A stretch of DNA of 64,000 nucleotides from the NCBI GenBank assembly GCA_038202885.1, contig JBBREP010000002.1, positions 75,597 to 139,596 on the forward strand, read 5' to 3'. A model generated the notes under the pieces. It made no database searches and had not been told where the DNA came from. It saw nothing but the letters and a program-made list of their open reading frames with translations. Shown here one piece after another: positions 35,347 to 44,748 of the stretch. The stretch comes from JBBREP01 sp038202885 (GTDB lineage Bacteria; Actinomycetota; Acidimicrobiia; IMCC26256; PALSA-610). The stretch's first letter is position 1, and each line of letters starts with the position of its first letter. Position numbers and translations under genes: made by a program.

Positions 35347-36721
35347 CGGCGTACCAGCAGGTTGCCACCGCCATGATCGCGAAGGCGGCGACGCCGTACC
35401 GCACGGGATGACCGGGTCGGCCGGGCGAGCGTTGTCGCAGCACGGCCGCAGCCACAACGGGCACGACCGGTGCGAGATACCGGCCCTGATAGGCGCGGAT
35501 ATCGGGACTCCCCAGCGCGTTCCAACTCACGTACGCGGCGACCAGCGTGGCGATGGCCGTGCCGAGCGCGACCACGGCGAGCGCGAGCCGGCTACGACGT
35601 CCCGGAGCCCCAATCGACGACCCCGCGCACGCGACCACGATCGCCAGACCGGCCAGAATCGCGACAGCGTTCGGCGTGACGTTCGCGATCTTCAGTTGCG
35701 CGACCCCGTCGCGCAACCAGTCGACGCCGCCGTCACGCACCGTTCGTCCGAGCACGCCGAGGAACCCGAACGGGTCGCGCAGAATGTGCTGCGTCAACTG
35801 CTTGTTCGCGTCGACGTGTCGGTAGGGATGAAATGGGTCGTCGCTCGTGATGGCACCGAACGCGACGTCTTGGGTCGAGAGCGGACCCTCCATCACCTTC
35901 GCCCACACGAGCGACACGGCAAGGGCCGCGGCCGCGCCACCGTTGATGGCGATCCTCGACAGGCCGGCGCGCCAACGCAGCGCGACGACCAGCGTCAGCG
36001 CGAGCAACACATACGGCGGCTTCGCTGCGCCGAGTGCGAGCGACGCCGCGACTGCGACCACGGTGTCGCGCCGTCGCCACCGTTCATGGTCGAGCCAGCC
36101 CCGAAGCGCAAGGGCGACCACGAGCAGGGCGAGGGCGTAGGTGATTCCATCGATCGTGACGGTCGCCGCGCCGAACATCGCAACTGGGAGCAGCGCGAGC
36201 ACGGCGATGAGCCACTGCGCGCGACGGCACCGAGCCACGGCCAGGGCCGCAAGCAACACGTAGACGGAAAGGCCGGCGAACCGCGCCAGGTACAACAACT
36301 CGAGCGTCGACGCACCGAACCATCGGCCGATCCGGATCGCGATCGCGGCTGGGATGTAGGGCACCGGGTCGTAGCCGGCGATGGCCCCGATCCGGACGCG
36401 CGTCGGCGGGCCACCCGGCGCGGCGTCACGAATGTGGTGCCGGTAGGCCGTCCGGTCGCCGCCGGGCGCGAGAAGGTCGTGGCCGGTGCGCTGCAGGTCG
36501 TCGACGAGTCCTTGTGGGAAGGTGTCGAACCCTGCGTCGGCCGTCGATCGTTGCGGCACGAGGCGCAGCTCGGCGACCTGGTAGGCCCGCAGGAAGTGCG
36601 CGGTCTCGTCGAAGCCGGCGATCGGCGGCGTCACCAGCACCAGGACAAGGCCCAGCACGCCGGCAACCAACGCAAAGACCCGAGGCGCAGTCACAATCGA
36701 CGAACGCCGACTCGAGGTCAT
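35324..36721 (-). CDS. DUF2142-like multi-pass membrane protein
   Basis: 465 residues from ATG 36721 (MTSSRRSSIVTAPRVFALVA). The DUF2142 look comes from a first TM helix followed by TPPIAGFDETAHFLRAYQVA, with the conserved FDE-H motif, then many hydrophobic helices and a late SPDIRAYQGRYLAPVVPVVA (the GRYL motif). DUF2142 proteins occur in surface-glycan regions and are thought to be GT-C type transferases. A TACGGT box (36731-36736) lies nine bases before the ATG. The 3' end overlaps the neighbouring membrane gene tail to tail. Confidence 0.78.
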   Translation of the reverse strand: MTSSRRSSIVTAPRVFALVAGVLGLVLVLVTPPIAGFDETAHFLRAYQVAELRLVPQRSTADAGFDTFPQGLVDDLQRTGHDLLAPGGDRTAYRHHIRDAAPGGPPTRVRIGAIAGYDPVPYIPAAIAIRIGRWFGASTLELLYLARFAGLSVYVLLAALAVARCRRAQWLIAVLALLPVAMFGAATVTIDGITYALALLVVALALRGWLDHERWRRRDTVVAVAASLALGAAKPPYVLLALTLVVALRWRAGLSRIAINGGAAAALAVSLVWAKVMEGPLSTQDVAFGAITSDDPFHPYRHVDANKQLTQHILRDPFGFLGVLGRTVRDGGVDWLRDGVAQLKIANVTPNAVAILAGLAIVVACAGSSIGAPGRRSRLALAVVALGTAIATLVAAYVSWNALGSPDIRAYQGRYLAPVVPVVAAAVLRQRSPGRPGHPVRYGVAAFAIMAVATCWYAVSVAGAF

Positions 36722-36730
36722 CGTGTCAGG

Positions 36731-36769
36731 ACCGTAGCCGTGCGCCCGACCGGGCGCGAGCCGTATCGT
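36731..36769. promoter_or_regulatory. divergent -10 boxes of the DUF2142 and class II aldolase genes
   Basis: Minus strand: TACGGT (36731-36736), nine bases before ATG 36721. Plus strand: TATCGT (36764-36769), six bases before ATG 36776. The starts are 55 bases apart. Confidence 0.45.
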
Positions 36770-36775
36770 GCGCGC

Positions 36776-37516
36776 ATGAACTCCACATGGCCCGTCGCGA
36801 TGCCTGGGATCGGCCGGCGCCTGTCGGTCGAGCAGGAACTGGCGTGCGCGCTGCGCATCCTTGCGGCCGAGGGCTGGCAGGAGAACCTCTCCGGCCACAT
36901 CACCGTCACCGCTGACGATGCGTCGCTGCTCGTGAATCCTTGGGGCCTGTGGTGGTCGGAGGTGCGGGCGAGCGACATCGTGCGGGTTGGGGCCGACGGC
37001 GGTCGCATCGAGGGGCGTTGGGACGTGACCCCCGCGGTATTTCTGCACACCGAATTGCACCGAGCCCGACCCGATGCGCACGTGGTGGTGCACAACCATC
37101 CGCCGTTCGCCACGTTGCTCGCGTGTTGCGGCGCCGAGCCTGTGATCTCGCACCAGAACAGTGCGTTGCTCGACGGCGACATTACCGTCGTCGACGAGTA
37201 CGACGGCACCATCGAATCCTCCGAAGCAGGAGCCTGGCTGGCGGCGCGCGTGGGCCACGCAACCGCGGTGCTGCTGGCCAACCACGGCGCGATCGTCACC
37301 GGCGAGTCGTTCGGTGCCGCGTGCTATCGGGCCGTGGTCTTCGAACGGGCGTGTCGTTTCACTGTCGAGGCGATGCAGACGGGGATCACGTTGCGCGACC
37401 TTCCCCGCAGCGGCCGTGCCGCATTGAAGGCCGAACTCATCCGTAACGCACCGGATGCCTACTGGCACGGTGCCGTCCGCCAACTCGTCGCGCGCGAACC
37501 CGAGGTGTTGTGGTGA
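36776..37516 (+). CDS. class II aldolase/adducin family protein
   Basis: 246 residues. Motifs of the zinc-dependent fold: GWQENLSGHITVTADDASLL (phosphate-binding region), HVVVHNHPPFATLLACCG with the first two metal His, and VLLANHGAIVTGESFGAACY with the third. The catalytic acid may be the Glu in FLHTELHRARPDA. Members cleave or epimerise sugar phosphates, but several relatives in catabolic clusters decarboxylate or hydrolyse other compounds; the co-transcribed amidohydrolase and CoA ligase favour a non-sugar role. First gene of the three-gene unit 36776-40181; TATCGT lies six bases before the ATG. Confidence 0.85.
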   Translation: MNSTWPVAMPGIGRRLSVEQELACALRILAAEGWQENLSGHITVTADDASLLVNPWGLWWSEVRASDIVRVGADGGRIEGRWDVTPAVFLHTELHRARPDAHVVVHNHPPFATLLACCGAEPVISHQNSALLDGDITVVDEYDGTIESSEAGAWLAARVGHATAVLLANHGAIVTGESFGAACYRAVVFERACRFTVEAMQTGITLRDLPRSGRAALKAELIRNAPDAYWHGAVRQLVAREPEVLW

Positions 37517-38748
37517 ACATGTCGTTGGAGGATCTGGCCGCGTCGGAGGCCTTCGGTGGCAGCAAGGGTCGCCGGGAGGCGGTCACCTTTCTGCCCGAAC
37601 CCGAGCCGCGCGAGCGGATTCGACCCATCTGGTCGGTCGACGACCACGTCGTGGAGCCGCCCGATGCCTTCGCCAATCGCTTTCCCGCGAAGTTCGCGGA
37701 TGCCGCGCCGCGGGTGGTCGCCACCGACGACGGCGGCCAAGCGTGGCTGTGGAACGGTGAACTGTTACCGAATGTCGGCTTCAACGCCGTCGCCGGACGG
37801 CCCTCGTCCGAGTACGGCTTCGAACCAACTCGCTTCGACGAAATGCGACGCGGCGCGTGGGACATCGACGCGCGTGTGCACGATATGGATATCAATGGTG
37901 TCGAGCGATCGTTGTGCTTTCCCTCGTTCCTTCCCGGCTTCGTCGGACAACGTCTCAGCACCTGGCCGAGCGATCCTGAACTCGGGTTGGCCGCCATGCG
38001 CGCGTACAACGACTGGCACCTCGAGGCGTGGTGTGGCGCCTATCCCGATCGCTTCATCCCGAACCAGATCGCGTGGTTGCTCGATCCACACCTCGCGGCG
38101 GGAGAGATCCGACGCAATGCGGCCCGTGGGTTCAAAGCGGTGACGTTCAGCGAGGCACCCGAGAAACTCGGGCTGCCGTCGCTGCACAGTGGTTACTGGG
38201 ATCCGTTGTTCGCGGCGTGCGAGGAGACCGAGACCGTCGTGTGCCTGCATGTGGGTTCATCGGGCACATCACCGATGACTGCGCCAGACGCGCCGCCCGA
38301 AACCGTCGCCGTTCTCTTCTTCGCGTACGGGATGTACGCCGCGGTCGATTGGTTGTACTCGAAAGTGCCCGTACGGTTCCCGAACATCAAGATCTGCCTG
38401 TCCGAAGGCGGTATTGGATGGGTCGCCGGGCTACTCGACCGGCTCGACCATTGCTTCAAGTACCAGCTCGGATACCTGCCCACGTGGCGCGACGTCGAGC
38501 TCACGCCGGCTGAGGTGTTGCGCCGTAACTTCTGGTTCTGCGCCATCGATGACGCGGCCGGGTTCCTCACACGCGACGTCATCGGCGTGGAGCACATCCT
38601 CGTCGAAAGCGACTACCCGCACGCCGACTCCACGTGGCCCGACACCCAACCGCGGCTCGCGGAACAGTTCGCGAGCGCCGGGGTGCGCGACGACGAAGCC
38701 GAGTTGATGTGCTCGCGCAACGCCGCGGCGTTGTTCGGTCTTCGGTGA
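37513..38748 (+). CDS. amidohydrolase family protein (amidohydrolase 2 / ACMSD-like)
   Basis: About 411 residues. The N-terminal IWSVDDHVVEPPDAFANRFP carries the metal-binding strand in the DxHxxE form of amidohydrolase 2 proteins. Later come RGFKAVTFSEAPEKLGLPSL, ETVVCLHVGSSGTSPM (a metal His) and the C-terminal ILVESDYPHADSTWPDTQP with the conserved Asp. Relatives are decarboxylases of hydroxybenzoates or of ACMS, and hydrolases. GTG 37513 overlaps the aldolase stop (GTGA) with GAGGTG upstream; ATG 37519 is an alternative. It is coupled at both ends to neighbours, so it works in the same pathway. Confidence 0.85.
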   Translation: MNMSLEDLAASEAFGGSKGRREAVTFLPEPEPRERIRPIWSVDDHVVEPPDAFANRFPAKFADAAPRVVATDDGGQAWLWNGELLPNVGFNAVAGRPSSEYGFEPTRFDEMRRGAWDIDARVHDMDINGVERSLCFPSFLPGFVGQRLSTWPSDPELGLAAMRAYNDWHLEAWCGAYPDRFIPNQIAWLLDPHLAAGEIRRNAARGFKAVTFSEAPEKLGLPSLHSGYWDPLFAACEETETVVCLHVGSSGTSPMTAPDAPPETVAVLFFAYGMYAAVDWLYSKVPVRFPNIKICLSEGGIGWVAGLLDRLDHCFKYQLGYLPTWRDVELTPAEVLRRNFWFCAIDDAAGFLTRDVIGVEHILVESDYPHADSTWPDTQPRLAEQFASAGVRDDEAELMCSRNAAALFGLR

Positions 38749-40181
38749 CCCTCTCCGCACTCGTCGCGGCGCACGCGCGATCACACCCCGACGGAATCGC
38801 GTTCGCCGAGGCGGCCCACGACGTCGCCCTCACGTGGCGCGAGTACGACGAACGCGCGTCGGCGGTTGCGGCGGTGCTTGCAGAGCGCTATGCCCGGGGC
38901 GAGCGCGTCGCGATCCAGATGCCCGATGGCCCCGACGTGCACGTGGCGATGCTGGCGTGTGAACGGGCCGGGCTCGTCGGCGCAGGGATTGGGCCTCGTG
39001 CCGGCGCGCGCGAGGTCGACCATCTCGTGGCCAAGACCGGTGCGCGGGTGTTGCTCACGTCGCTCCCAGACACCACCGCTGGCGGTGCGCTCGATGCCAC
39101 GCGTTCACTGGCGCGTGACGAGCTGTGGTTCTTGAACTCCACATCGGGCACCACTGGGTTGCCGAAATGCGTGATGCACGATCAGGCGCGGTGGTTCGCG
39201 TTTCACGAGCTCGCGGTCGCGAGCGGCGAACTCACCGCCGACGATGTGTTCATGAGCCTGCTGCCAGCGCCGTTTGGGTTCGGGTTGTGGACCGGTCACT
39301 GCACACCGACGATCCTCGGCGCACCGTGCGTGCTGTTGGAACGGTTCGACCCGACCGCCGCGATCAGGGCAATCGAGCAGTACCGGGTGACGGTGCTCGC
39401 CGCGGTGTCGACGCAGTTCGTGATGATGCTGAACGCGACCGAGTTGGCCGAGCACGGTCTCTCCACATTGCGGGTGTTGTTCACCGGTGGCGAAATGGTG
39501 CCAGCCGATCGCGCGGCCGAGTGGGAGGCCCGCACCGGGTCACTAGTACTCCAGTTCTACGGCAGCAACGAAACGGGCGCGCTCAGTGCGACAACGACGA
39601 GCGACGACGAAGCGGTGCGCCTGCACAGTGCCGGTCATGTCTTGGCGGAAATGCATGTGCGCTTGTTCGACGCCGACACTGAGGTCGACGTCACAGAGAG
39701 CGGCGGGCCCGGCATCAGCGCGTGCAAGGGCGCAGTGACGTGCCTCGGGTATTACGACGATCCTGCGGCGAATGTCCAGCTCTACACCGACGACGGTTGG
39801 ATGCGCACGGGTGACCTGTGCACGATCGACGAGCACGGCGTGCTCTTCGTGGTAGGGCGGACGTCTGATTTCATCATCCGCGGCGGCAAGAACCTGTCGG
39901 CCGCAGTGATCGAACAGGAGTGTTCGACGATGCCAGGGGTGTTGCTCGCGGCGGCGGTCGCGACGCCCGACGACGTGTTCGGCGAACGCGTCTGCGTGTT
40001 CTGCGCCGTCGCGCCGTCGGTCTCGTTCACGCTCGACGAACTCCGCGCGCACCTCGCGGCGCGGGGCGTCGGCAAGGAGTTGTGGCCCGAACACCTGGTG
40101 CTCGTCGAAGGCGATCTCCCCCGGAGCAGCGGTAACAAGGTCGCCAAAGCCCAGCTCCGCGCCCAAGCCAAAACCCTCTGA
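38745..40181 (+). CDS. AMP-dependent acyl/aryl-CoA synthetase (ANL superfamily)
   Basis: 478 residues, shorter than most CoA ligases. Adenylation motifs: FLNSTSGTTGLPKCVMHDQ (P-loop), VLQFYGSNETGALS, MRTGDLCTIDEHGVLFVVGR and TSDFIIRGGKNLSAAVIEQE, with the catalytic Lys near the end in SSGNKVAKAQLRAQ. It activates a carboxylic acid via an acyl-AMP to a CoA thioester. GTG 38745 overlaps the amidohydrolase stop. Inference: it activates a product of the amidohydrolase/aldolase pair, feeding the crotonase encoded just downstream on the opposite strand. Confidence 0.9.
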   Translation: MTLSALVAAHARSHPDGIAFAEAAHDVALTWREYDERASAVAAVLAERYARGERVAIQMPDGPDVHVAMLACERAGLVGAGIGPRAGAREVDHLVAKTGARVLLTSLPDTTAGGALDATRSLARDELWFLNSTSGTTGLPKCVMHDQARWFAFHELAVASGELTADDVFMSLLPAPFGFGLWTGHCTPTILGAPCVLLERFDPTAAIRAIEQYRVTVLAAVSTQFVMMLNATELAEHGLSTLRVLFTGGEMVPADRAAEWEARTGSLVLQFYGSNETGALSATTTSDDEAVRLHSAGHVLAEMHVRLFDADTEVDVTESGGPGISACKGAVTCLGYYDDPAANVQLYTDDGWMRTGDLCTIDEHGVLFVVGRTSDFIIRGGKNLSAAVIEQECSTMPGVLLAAAVATPDDVFGERVCVFCAVAPSVSFTLDELRAHLAARGVGKELWPEHLVLVEGDLPRSSGNKVAKAQLRAQAKTL

Positions 40182-40223
40182 TGCGTCGTTTGACCGCCGT
40201 ATAGAGGGGTCACACGACGCATC
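40180..40223. terminator. two-part inverted repeat between convergent genes
   Basis: Outer arms GATGCGTCGT (40180-40189) and ACGACGCATC (40214-40223), then one unpaired base each side and inner arms TGACC/GGTCA. The stem overlaps the ligase stop codon and ends six bases before the crotonase stop. No T-tract. Confidence 0.55.
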
Positions 40224-40228
40224 GGGGG

Positions 40229-40903
40229 TCAGAGGTCGAGGGTGGCGTTGGGGGTGACGCCGGCGCGGCGTAGGGCTTTGGTTTTGGTGCGCGCGAGGAG
40301 GTGGCGGGGCGCAGCACAGATGCGGTCGGTCATCTCTGACGTCGCTGCCTCCAGCGATGAGCGCGGCACCACACGGTTCACAAGGCGAACGTGTAGCGCC
40401 TCGTGAGCATCCATGCGCTTTCCCGTCATGCACAGCTCGCGTGCCACGGCGCCGCCGACGAGATCGTGCAGGGGTCCGTACACCACATCGCCGAACGTGT
40501 ATTCAGGATGAGCGAACCAGGCTTCCTCCACCGCGATGCGCATATCGCACATAACCGCGAGGTCCATCCCACCGGCGATTGCAGGCCCGTTGACGGCGGC
40601 GACCGTCGGCAGCGGAAACTCGAGCACCGTGCGGTGATAGCGGTCACTCGACGCCCAGAGCGCGGCACCGAACGGCGCATCGTCAACAGCGCGCTCGAAC
40701 TCTCGCAGATCGAAGCCAGCGCTGAACACATCACCGCGTCCGGTGATCACCACGCACGACACCGACTCGTCGCCAGCGAGTTCGTCGAGCGCATCGCTGA
40801 TTGCGTCACGCAGTTCGATCGACAGTGCGTTCTTGCGTTCGGCCCGATCCAACGTCAACGTTGCGACCGCGCCCGCGCGTTGCACCGCAAGCACATCACT
40901 CAC
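40229..40903 (-). CDS. enoyl-CoA hydratase/isomerase family protein (crotonase)
   Basis: 224 residues, about 30 shorter than average. Motifs: LTLDRAERKNALSIELRDAI, CVVITGRGDVFSAGFDLREF (oxyanion-hole region) and VAAVNGPAIAGGMDLAVMCD (second oxyanion Gly), then HPEYTFGDVVYGPLHDLVGG near the catalytic acid position. It hydrates or isomerises an enoyl-CoA. GTG 40903 overlaps the stop of the upstream alcohol dehydrogenase gene (GTGA), so it is translationally coupled to it. It may be convergent in function as well as position with the CoA ligase. Confidence 0.87.
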   Translation of the reverse strand: MSDVLAVQRAGAVATLTLDRAERKNALSIELRDAISDALDELAGDESVSCVVITGRGDVFSAGFDLREFERAVDDAPFGAALWASSDRYHRTVLEFPLPTVAAVNGPAIAGGMDLAVMCDMRIAVEEAWFAHPEYTFGDVVYGPLHDLVGGAVARELCMTGKRMDAHEALHVRLVNRVVPRSSLEAATSEMTDRICAAPRHLLARTKTKALRRAGVTPNATLDL

Positions 40904-42024
40904 CACATCTCCTCCAACAAGCCGGTCAACTCCTCGATCGTCACGTCGCCACCAAAGCCCGTCGCGGCGCCGGCCGCTTGCGTCGCCGCCGCCACAGCCC
41001 CGAACTCCTCGCGTGCAGCGCCGACCTCGCGCAGCCGTCGCGGCAAACCAAGCGTGCCGACGAATGCGGCGAGTTCGGCGGCGCCGGCATCGCACGCGTC
41101 GCGCGTCGACAGGCCGTCCACGTCCACACCAAGCGCGGCGGCAACCGCGACCACCGCGTCGGGCGCTTCGCGGTGTACGAAACGCATCACCGGCGGCAGC
41201 GTGATACCGGCCGTGACGCCGTGCGGCACGTCCCAGCGCGCACCGATCTGGTGACCGAGCGTGTGCGACAGATACACCTGCACATTCACCACTCCAGCCA
41301 TCGACATCCACGCCGCGAGCTGGCACTCGAGGCGCGCGTCGAGATCGTCTGGGCGTGCCCGCACTGCCGGCAGCGCGGCGGTGAGTCGGCGCAGCGCCTC
41401 GAGCGCAAGAGTGTCGGTGAACGGATGCGCACGCGGGCCCCACACCGTTTCGCACGCATGGTCGATGCTCTTGACCCCCGACGACAGCCACAGGTCCATC
41501 GGTGTCGGCACCGTCACCTCGGGATCGAGCACGACCGCGAACGGTGCCATCCTCGGGTCGGCGACATAGGTCTTGACCCCCGGCACGTCGCCGGTCATTC
41601 CCGACGCGGGCGTGTACTCCCCGGCCGACAACGTCGTCGGCACGAGAATCTGCGGTAGTACCGCTTGAGGTTGGTCGCCGAGCAGTGCGAGGGCCACGAT
41701 CTTGGTGGCGTCGGTGACCGACGAGCCGCCGTATCCAATGAGCAGATCGGCGCCGCTGTCGCGCGCCGCCACCGTCGCAGCATCGACGTCGGCCCTCGGC
41801 GCATGCTGACCGATGCCCACGAACGTGCCCGCGTGACGCGCACCGAGTGCGGCTTCGAGTGCACCCACGAGCGGCGTGCTCGTCGCCAAGGTGCGGCCGG
41901 TGATCACGAACACTCGATGCCGCCCCAGCTCGTCGACGATCCGAGGGACGCGCCCCACCGCGCCGACGCCATGCACGACGCGGTCGATCCTCGGGAAGCG
42001 GTAGGTGCGCGGGCGTGCGTTCAA
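40900..42024 (-). CDS. iron-containing alcohol dehydrogenase / maleylacetate reductase-like
   Basis: 374 residues. The nucleotide-binding part has HRVFVITGRTLATSTPLVGA and DLLIGYGGSSVTDATKIVAL (GGS motif). Metal ligands are SIDHACETVWGPRAHPFTD, LSHTLGHQIGARW and DVPHGVTAGITLPPVMRF. The absence of a long C-terminal extension and the overall look suggest the maleylacetate reductase branch of aromatic ring-cleavage pathways, but other dehydrogenases of this family are possible. A TTG at 42024 after GCGGGA is the best start: no ATG or GTG stands between it and the conserved N-terminus. It lies 22 bases after the carboxylesterase stop. Confidence 0.83.
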   Translation of the reverse strand: MNARPRTYRFPRIDRVVHGVGAVGRVPRIVDELGRHRVFVITGRTLATSTPLVGALEAALGARHAGTFVGIGQHAPRADVDAATVAARDSGADLLIGYGGSSVTDATKIVALALLGDQPQAVLPQILVPTTLSAGEYTPASGMTGDVPGVKTYVADPRMAPFAVVLDPEVTVPTPMDLWLSSGVKSIDHACETVWGPRAHPFTDTLALEALRRLTAALPAVRARPDDLDARLECQLAAWMSMAGVVNVQVYLSHTLGHQIGARWDVPHGVTAGITLPPVMRFVHREAPDAVVAVAAALGVDVDGLSTRDACDAGAAELAAFVGTLGLPRRLREVGAAREEFGAVAAATQAAGAATGFGGDVTIEELTGLLEEMW

Positions 42025-42046
42025 CGACGCATTCCCGCCACGATCA

Positions 42047-43534
42047 TCACGCAATCCCGTCCCACAGCGCGGCGCGACGGCCGATTGAATCGACGCACGG
42101 CCCGATGTGTTCGCCCAGTTCGAGCATCGTGTGGCCTTCCGACCATCGTGGCCAACCCGGATCACCGTCACGCGCGAACGCCACCCAGGCCGCGCCCATC
42201 GCGCCGGCCAGACGGTCGCCGGCCGTGGCGCGCGCGCCGCCCGCTCCGACGAAGGCTCGCCAACCGTCGACATCGAGCGACGAGAACGTGAACGGAAGAT
42301 CCATTGCGTGCGACGCGCCGACCGGGCGACCGTCGGCCCGAGCCGGCGCGGCCCAGTCGAAGTACGCCGCGAATACTCGGCCGTGATGTTGCGCCGCGGC
42401 GTCGATGTAGGCGCGGGTCGGCAGCGTCATCTCGTGATCGGAGTAGATCGCGCCCCATACATGGATCGGGTCGTGCGGTAGCCCCTCGGCGCCAAGGAGC
42501 GCACGGTACCGATCGATGAGCCTGTCGGCCTGCGCGGCGTCGATCGTCGCGTAGCGCGCCACCCGCTTGGTGAGCTTCTCTGGCGTCATCGACGACGTTT
42601 CGAGGAACAAGTTCATCTCGTCTCGCGTCACGCTCACGACCAGATCGCAACCGGCATGCGCGCCCGTCGTGACCGACCGAGACGGCGCGTCATGCACGAG
42701 TTCGCCATCGTTCGCAGGATGAAACGGCATCATGCCGACCGCGCCAAACACCGCCGGATCGCCGAACAACCCGCCGATGCCATCGAGCAGGCGGTCGGCC
42801 GGCGCGTCGTACAGCGCGTCGACGCCGCCCACGACCTCGACGAACCGCTCCGCGACGAGCTCGCCGGTGGCAGTGTCGAACGTGCGCCCGGCCGAGGCAC
42901 TCTGCATGATCGCGCGGTCGAACAGTTCGGCCCGACCGGGTGCGCCCAGCAAGTGGACGATCACGCCGCCGCCAGCCGATTCGCCGAACACCGTCACGTT
43001 GTGGTCGTCGCCACCGAAGCCAGCGATGTTGGCGCGCACCCACTGCAGCGCGATCACGACATCGTGCAGACCACAGTTCGCGGTCCACCCGCGGGACGCG
43101 AGCTGCGGTGTCGCCGCGAGAAACCCGAACGGGCCGACGCGATAGTTGATCGACACGACGATCGCGCCCCGACGCGCCAACGCGGCGCCGTCGTACATCG
43201 CCTGCGATGCCGCACCCGTGAGAAACGACCCACCATGTATCCACACGAGCACCGGCCACGGCCCCGCACCTGGTGGCACCCACACGTTGAGGAACTGGCA
43301 CACCTCGTTTGCCTCGGCGCCCAGAGCGCCGCCGGGAACGAGATCGCCGAAACCCGGCTGCGGGCATGCCGCGCCGAATCGGGTCGCGTCGCGCGGACCG
43401 GTCCAGCCCGGTGCCGGTTGCGGACGCGCCCCACGCGTCGCCACCGCGTACGGGATCCCGAGCCAACGCCGCACACCGTCATCGGCCTCGCGGCCGTGCA
43501 GGATGCCGTTCGCCGTCGTCGCTACTGGTTGCAC
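42047..43534 (-). CDS. carboxylesterase type B
   Basis: 495 residues, standard length. PVLVWIHGGSFLTGAAS gives the oxyanion hole (Gly101-102), TVFGESAGGGVIVHLLG holds the nucleophile Ser186, VSVTRDEMNLFLETSS the probable acid, and GASHAMDLPFTFSS the catalytic His. It hydrolyses carboxylic esters. The GTG at 43534 (MQPVATTANGILHG) has GAGG about ten bases upstream; longer in-frame codons are Arg-rich and not family-like. Same strand and close to the alcohol dehydrogenase and crotonase, so an ester-releasing first step of this pathway is plausible. Confidence 0.9.
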   Translation of the reverse strand: MQPVATTANGILHGREADDGVRRWLGIPYAVATRGARPQPAPGWTGPRDATRFGAACPQPGFGDLVPGGALGAEANEVCQFLNVWVPPGAGPWPVLVWIHGGSFLTGAASQAMYDGAALARRGAIVVSINYRVGPFGFLAATPQLASRGWTANCGLHDVVIALQWVRANIAGFGGDDHNVTVFGESAGGGVIVHLLGAPGRAELFDRAIMQSASAGRTFDTATGELVAERFVEVVGGVDALYDAPADRLLDGIGGLFGDPAVFGAVGMMPFHPANDGELVHDAPSRSVTTGAHAGCDLVVSVTRDEMNLFLETSSMTPEKLTKRVARYATIDAAQADRLIDRYRALLGAEGLPHDPIHVWGAIYSDHEMTLPTRAYIDAAAQHHGRVFAAYFDWAAPARADGRPVGASHAMDLPFTFSSLDVDGWRAFVGAGGARATAGDRLAGAMGAAWVAFARDGDPGWPRWSEGHTMLELGEHIGPCVDSIGRRAALWDGIA

Positions 43535-43713
43535 ACGACCATCCTCACGCGACGGCCGACGTCGTGTCGACCGACAGCGAGCGGCAGGCCGAGCGGCACC
43601 CCACCGGCACGGGCACGAGCGAGCGGCGCGGAGGTGGTCACGGCAACGAATGTAGACAATGACCCGTACGATCACGCCGTGACGGCCGCTCTGCAAAGGA
43701 TTCCACCGACACC

Positions 43714-44748
43714 ATGAAGATCGACACGATGCTCTCGACGCCGAAACTGTTCGACGTGCCCGCGGCCGCTCGCCGGATCGAGGCGCTGGGTTACGACGGC
43801 ACGTTCACGTTCGAGGGGCCCCACGAGCCGTTCTTCCCGCTGCTCCTCGCCGCAGAACACACAGAACGCATCGACTTGACCACCGCGATCGCCGTCGCGT
43901 TCGCGCGTAACCCGATGACGCTCGCGCAGATTGCCTACGACCTACAGCTCGCGTCGCAGGGCCGGATGGTGCTCGGACTCGGCACACAGATCAAGCCGCA
44001 TATCACGAAACGGTTCTCAATGCCGTGGTCGCAGCCCGCGGCGCGCATGCGCGAGATGGTGCTCGCGATCAGGGCGATCTGGGCGAGCTGGCACGAAGGA
44101 GCTCCACTCGACTTTCGCGGCGACTTCTACACCCACACGCTCATGACGCCGATGTTCAGTCCCGGGCCGTCGCCGTTTGGATTGCCGCGCATCGTCGTCG
44201 CGGGCGTTGGCCCGCGCATGACCGAGGTGGCCGGCGAGGTCGCCGACGGCTTCATCGTGCATCCGTTCTCGACACCTCGGTTCTTGGCGGACACGACGCT
44301 GCCTGCCATCGAACGCGGACTCGACGCGGCCGGGCGCGCCGGCGCGAGGAGCGACTTCGAAGTCTCGTTCCCCGCGATGGTGGCGGTCGGTGAGACCGAC
44401 GGTGACGTCGAGCAGGCGCGCGAGGCGTTCAAGGCTCGGCTCGCGTTCTATGGATCGACGCCCGCGTACAAGGTCGTGCTCGACGCGCATGGCTGGGGCG
44501 ACCTCCAACCTGAACTCAACCGGCTCACCAAGACAGGCGACTGGGCCACGATCCCGACGCTGATCACCGACGAGGTCGTCGACGAGTTCGTGACCTGCGG
44601 CCGTATCGACGAGATCGGGCCGCGTCTCATCGCCCGGTACGGCCCGCTCGTCGACCGCATCTCACTGGAACCCCCAGCCGGCGTCGACGACAACCGCTGG
44701 CGCGACGTCATCACATCCATGCGTCCATTGGTACTTCCGAGCGAATAA
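43714..44748 (+). CDS. LLM-class F420-dependent oxidoreductase
   Basis: 344 residues of the luciferase-like (beta/alpha)8 fold. Typical segments: RRIEALGYDGTFTFEGPHEP, TAIAVAFARNPMTLAQIAYD, LASQGRMVLGLGTQIKPHIT and GLPRIVVAGVGPRMTEVAGE. In actinobacteria this family mostly uses coenzyme F420, for hydride transfer to small molecules; FMN use cannot be ruled out from sequence. The last codons (from about 44722) coincide with the left arm of a 47-bp palindromic repeat that also occurs at the start of the next gene, so the repeat forms the C-terminus RPLVLPSE. Confidence 0.88.
   Translation: MKIDTMLSTPKLFDVPAAARRIEALGYDGTFTFEGPHEPFFPLLLAAEHTERIDLTTAIAVAFARNPMTLAQIAYDLQLASQGRMVLGLGTQIKPHITKRFSMPWSQPAARMREMVLAIRAIWASWHEGAPLDFRGDFYTHTLMTPMFSPGPSPFGLPRIVVAGVGPRMTEVAGEVADGFIVHPFSTPRFLADTTLPAIERGLDAAGRAGARSDFEVSFPAMVAVGETDGDVEQAREAFKARLAFYGSTPAYKVVLDAHGWGDLQPELNRLTKTGDWATIPTLITDEVVDEFVTCGRIDEIGPRLIARYGPLVDRISLEPPAGVDDNRWRDVITSMRPLVLPSE

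Noticed and set aside
35255..36775. 507-codon in-frame upstream extension of the class II aldolase
   Set aside because: It lies antisense to the DUF2142 gene and is Arg/Asp/Gly-rich; the family start and the -10 box both point to ATG 36776.
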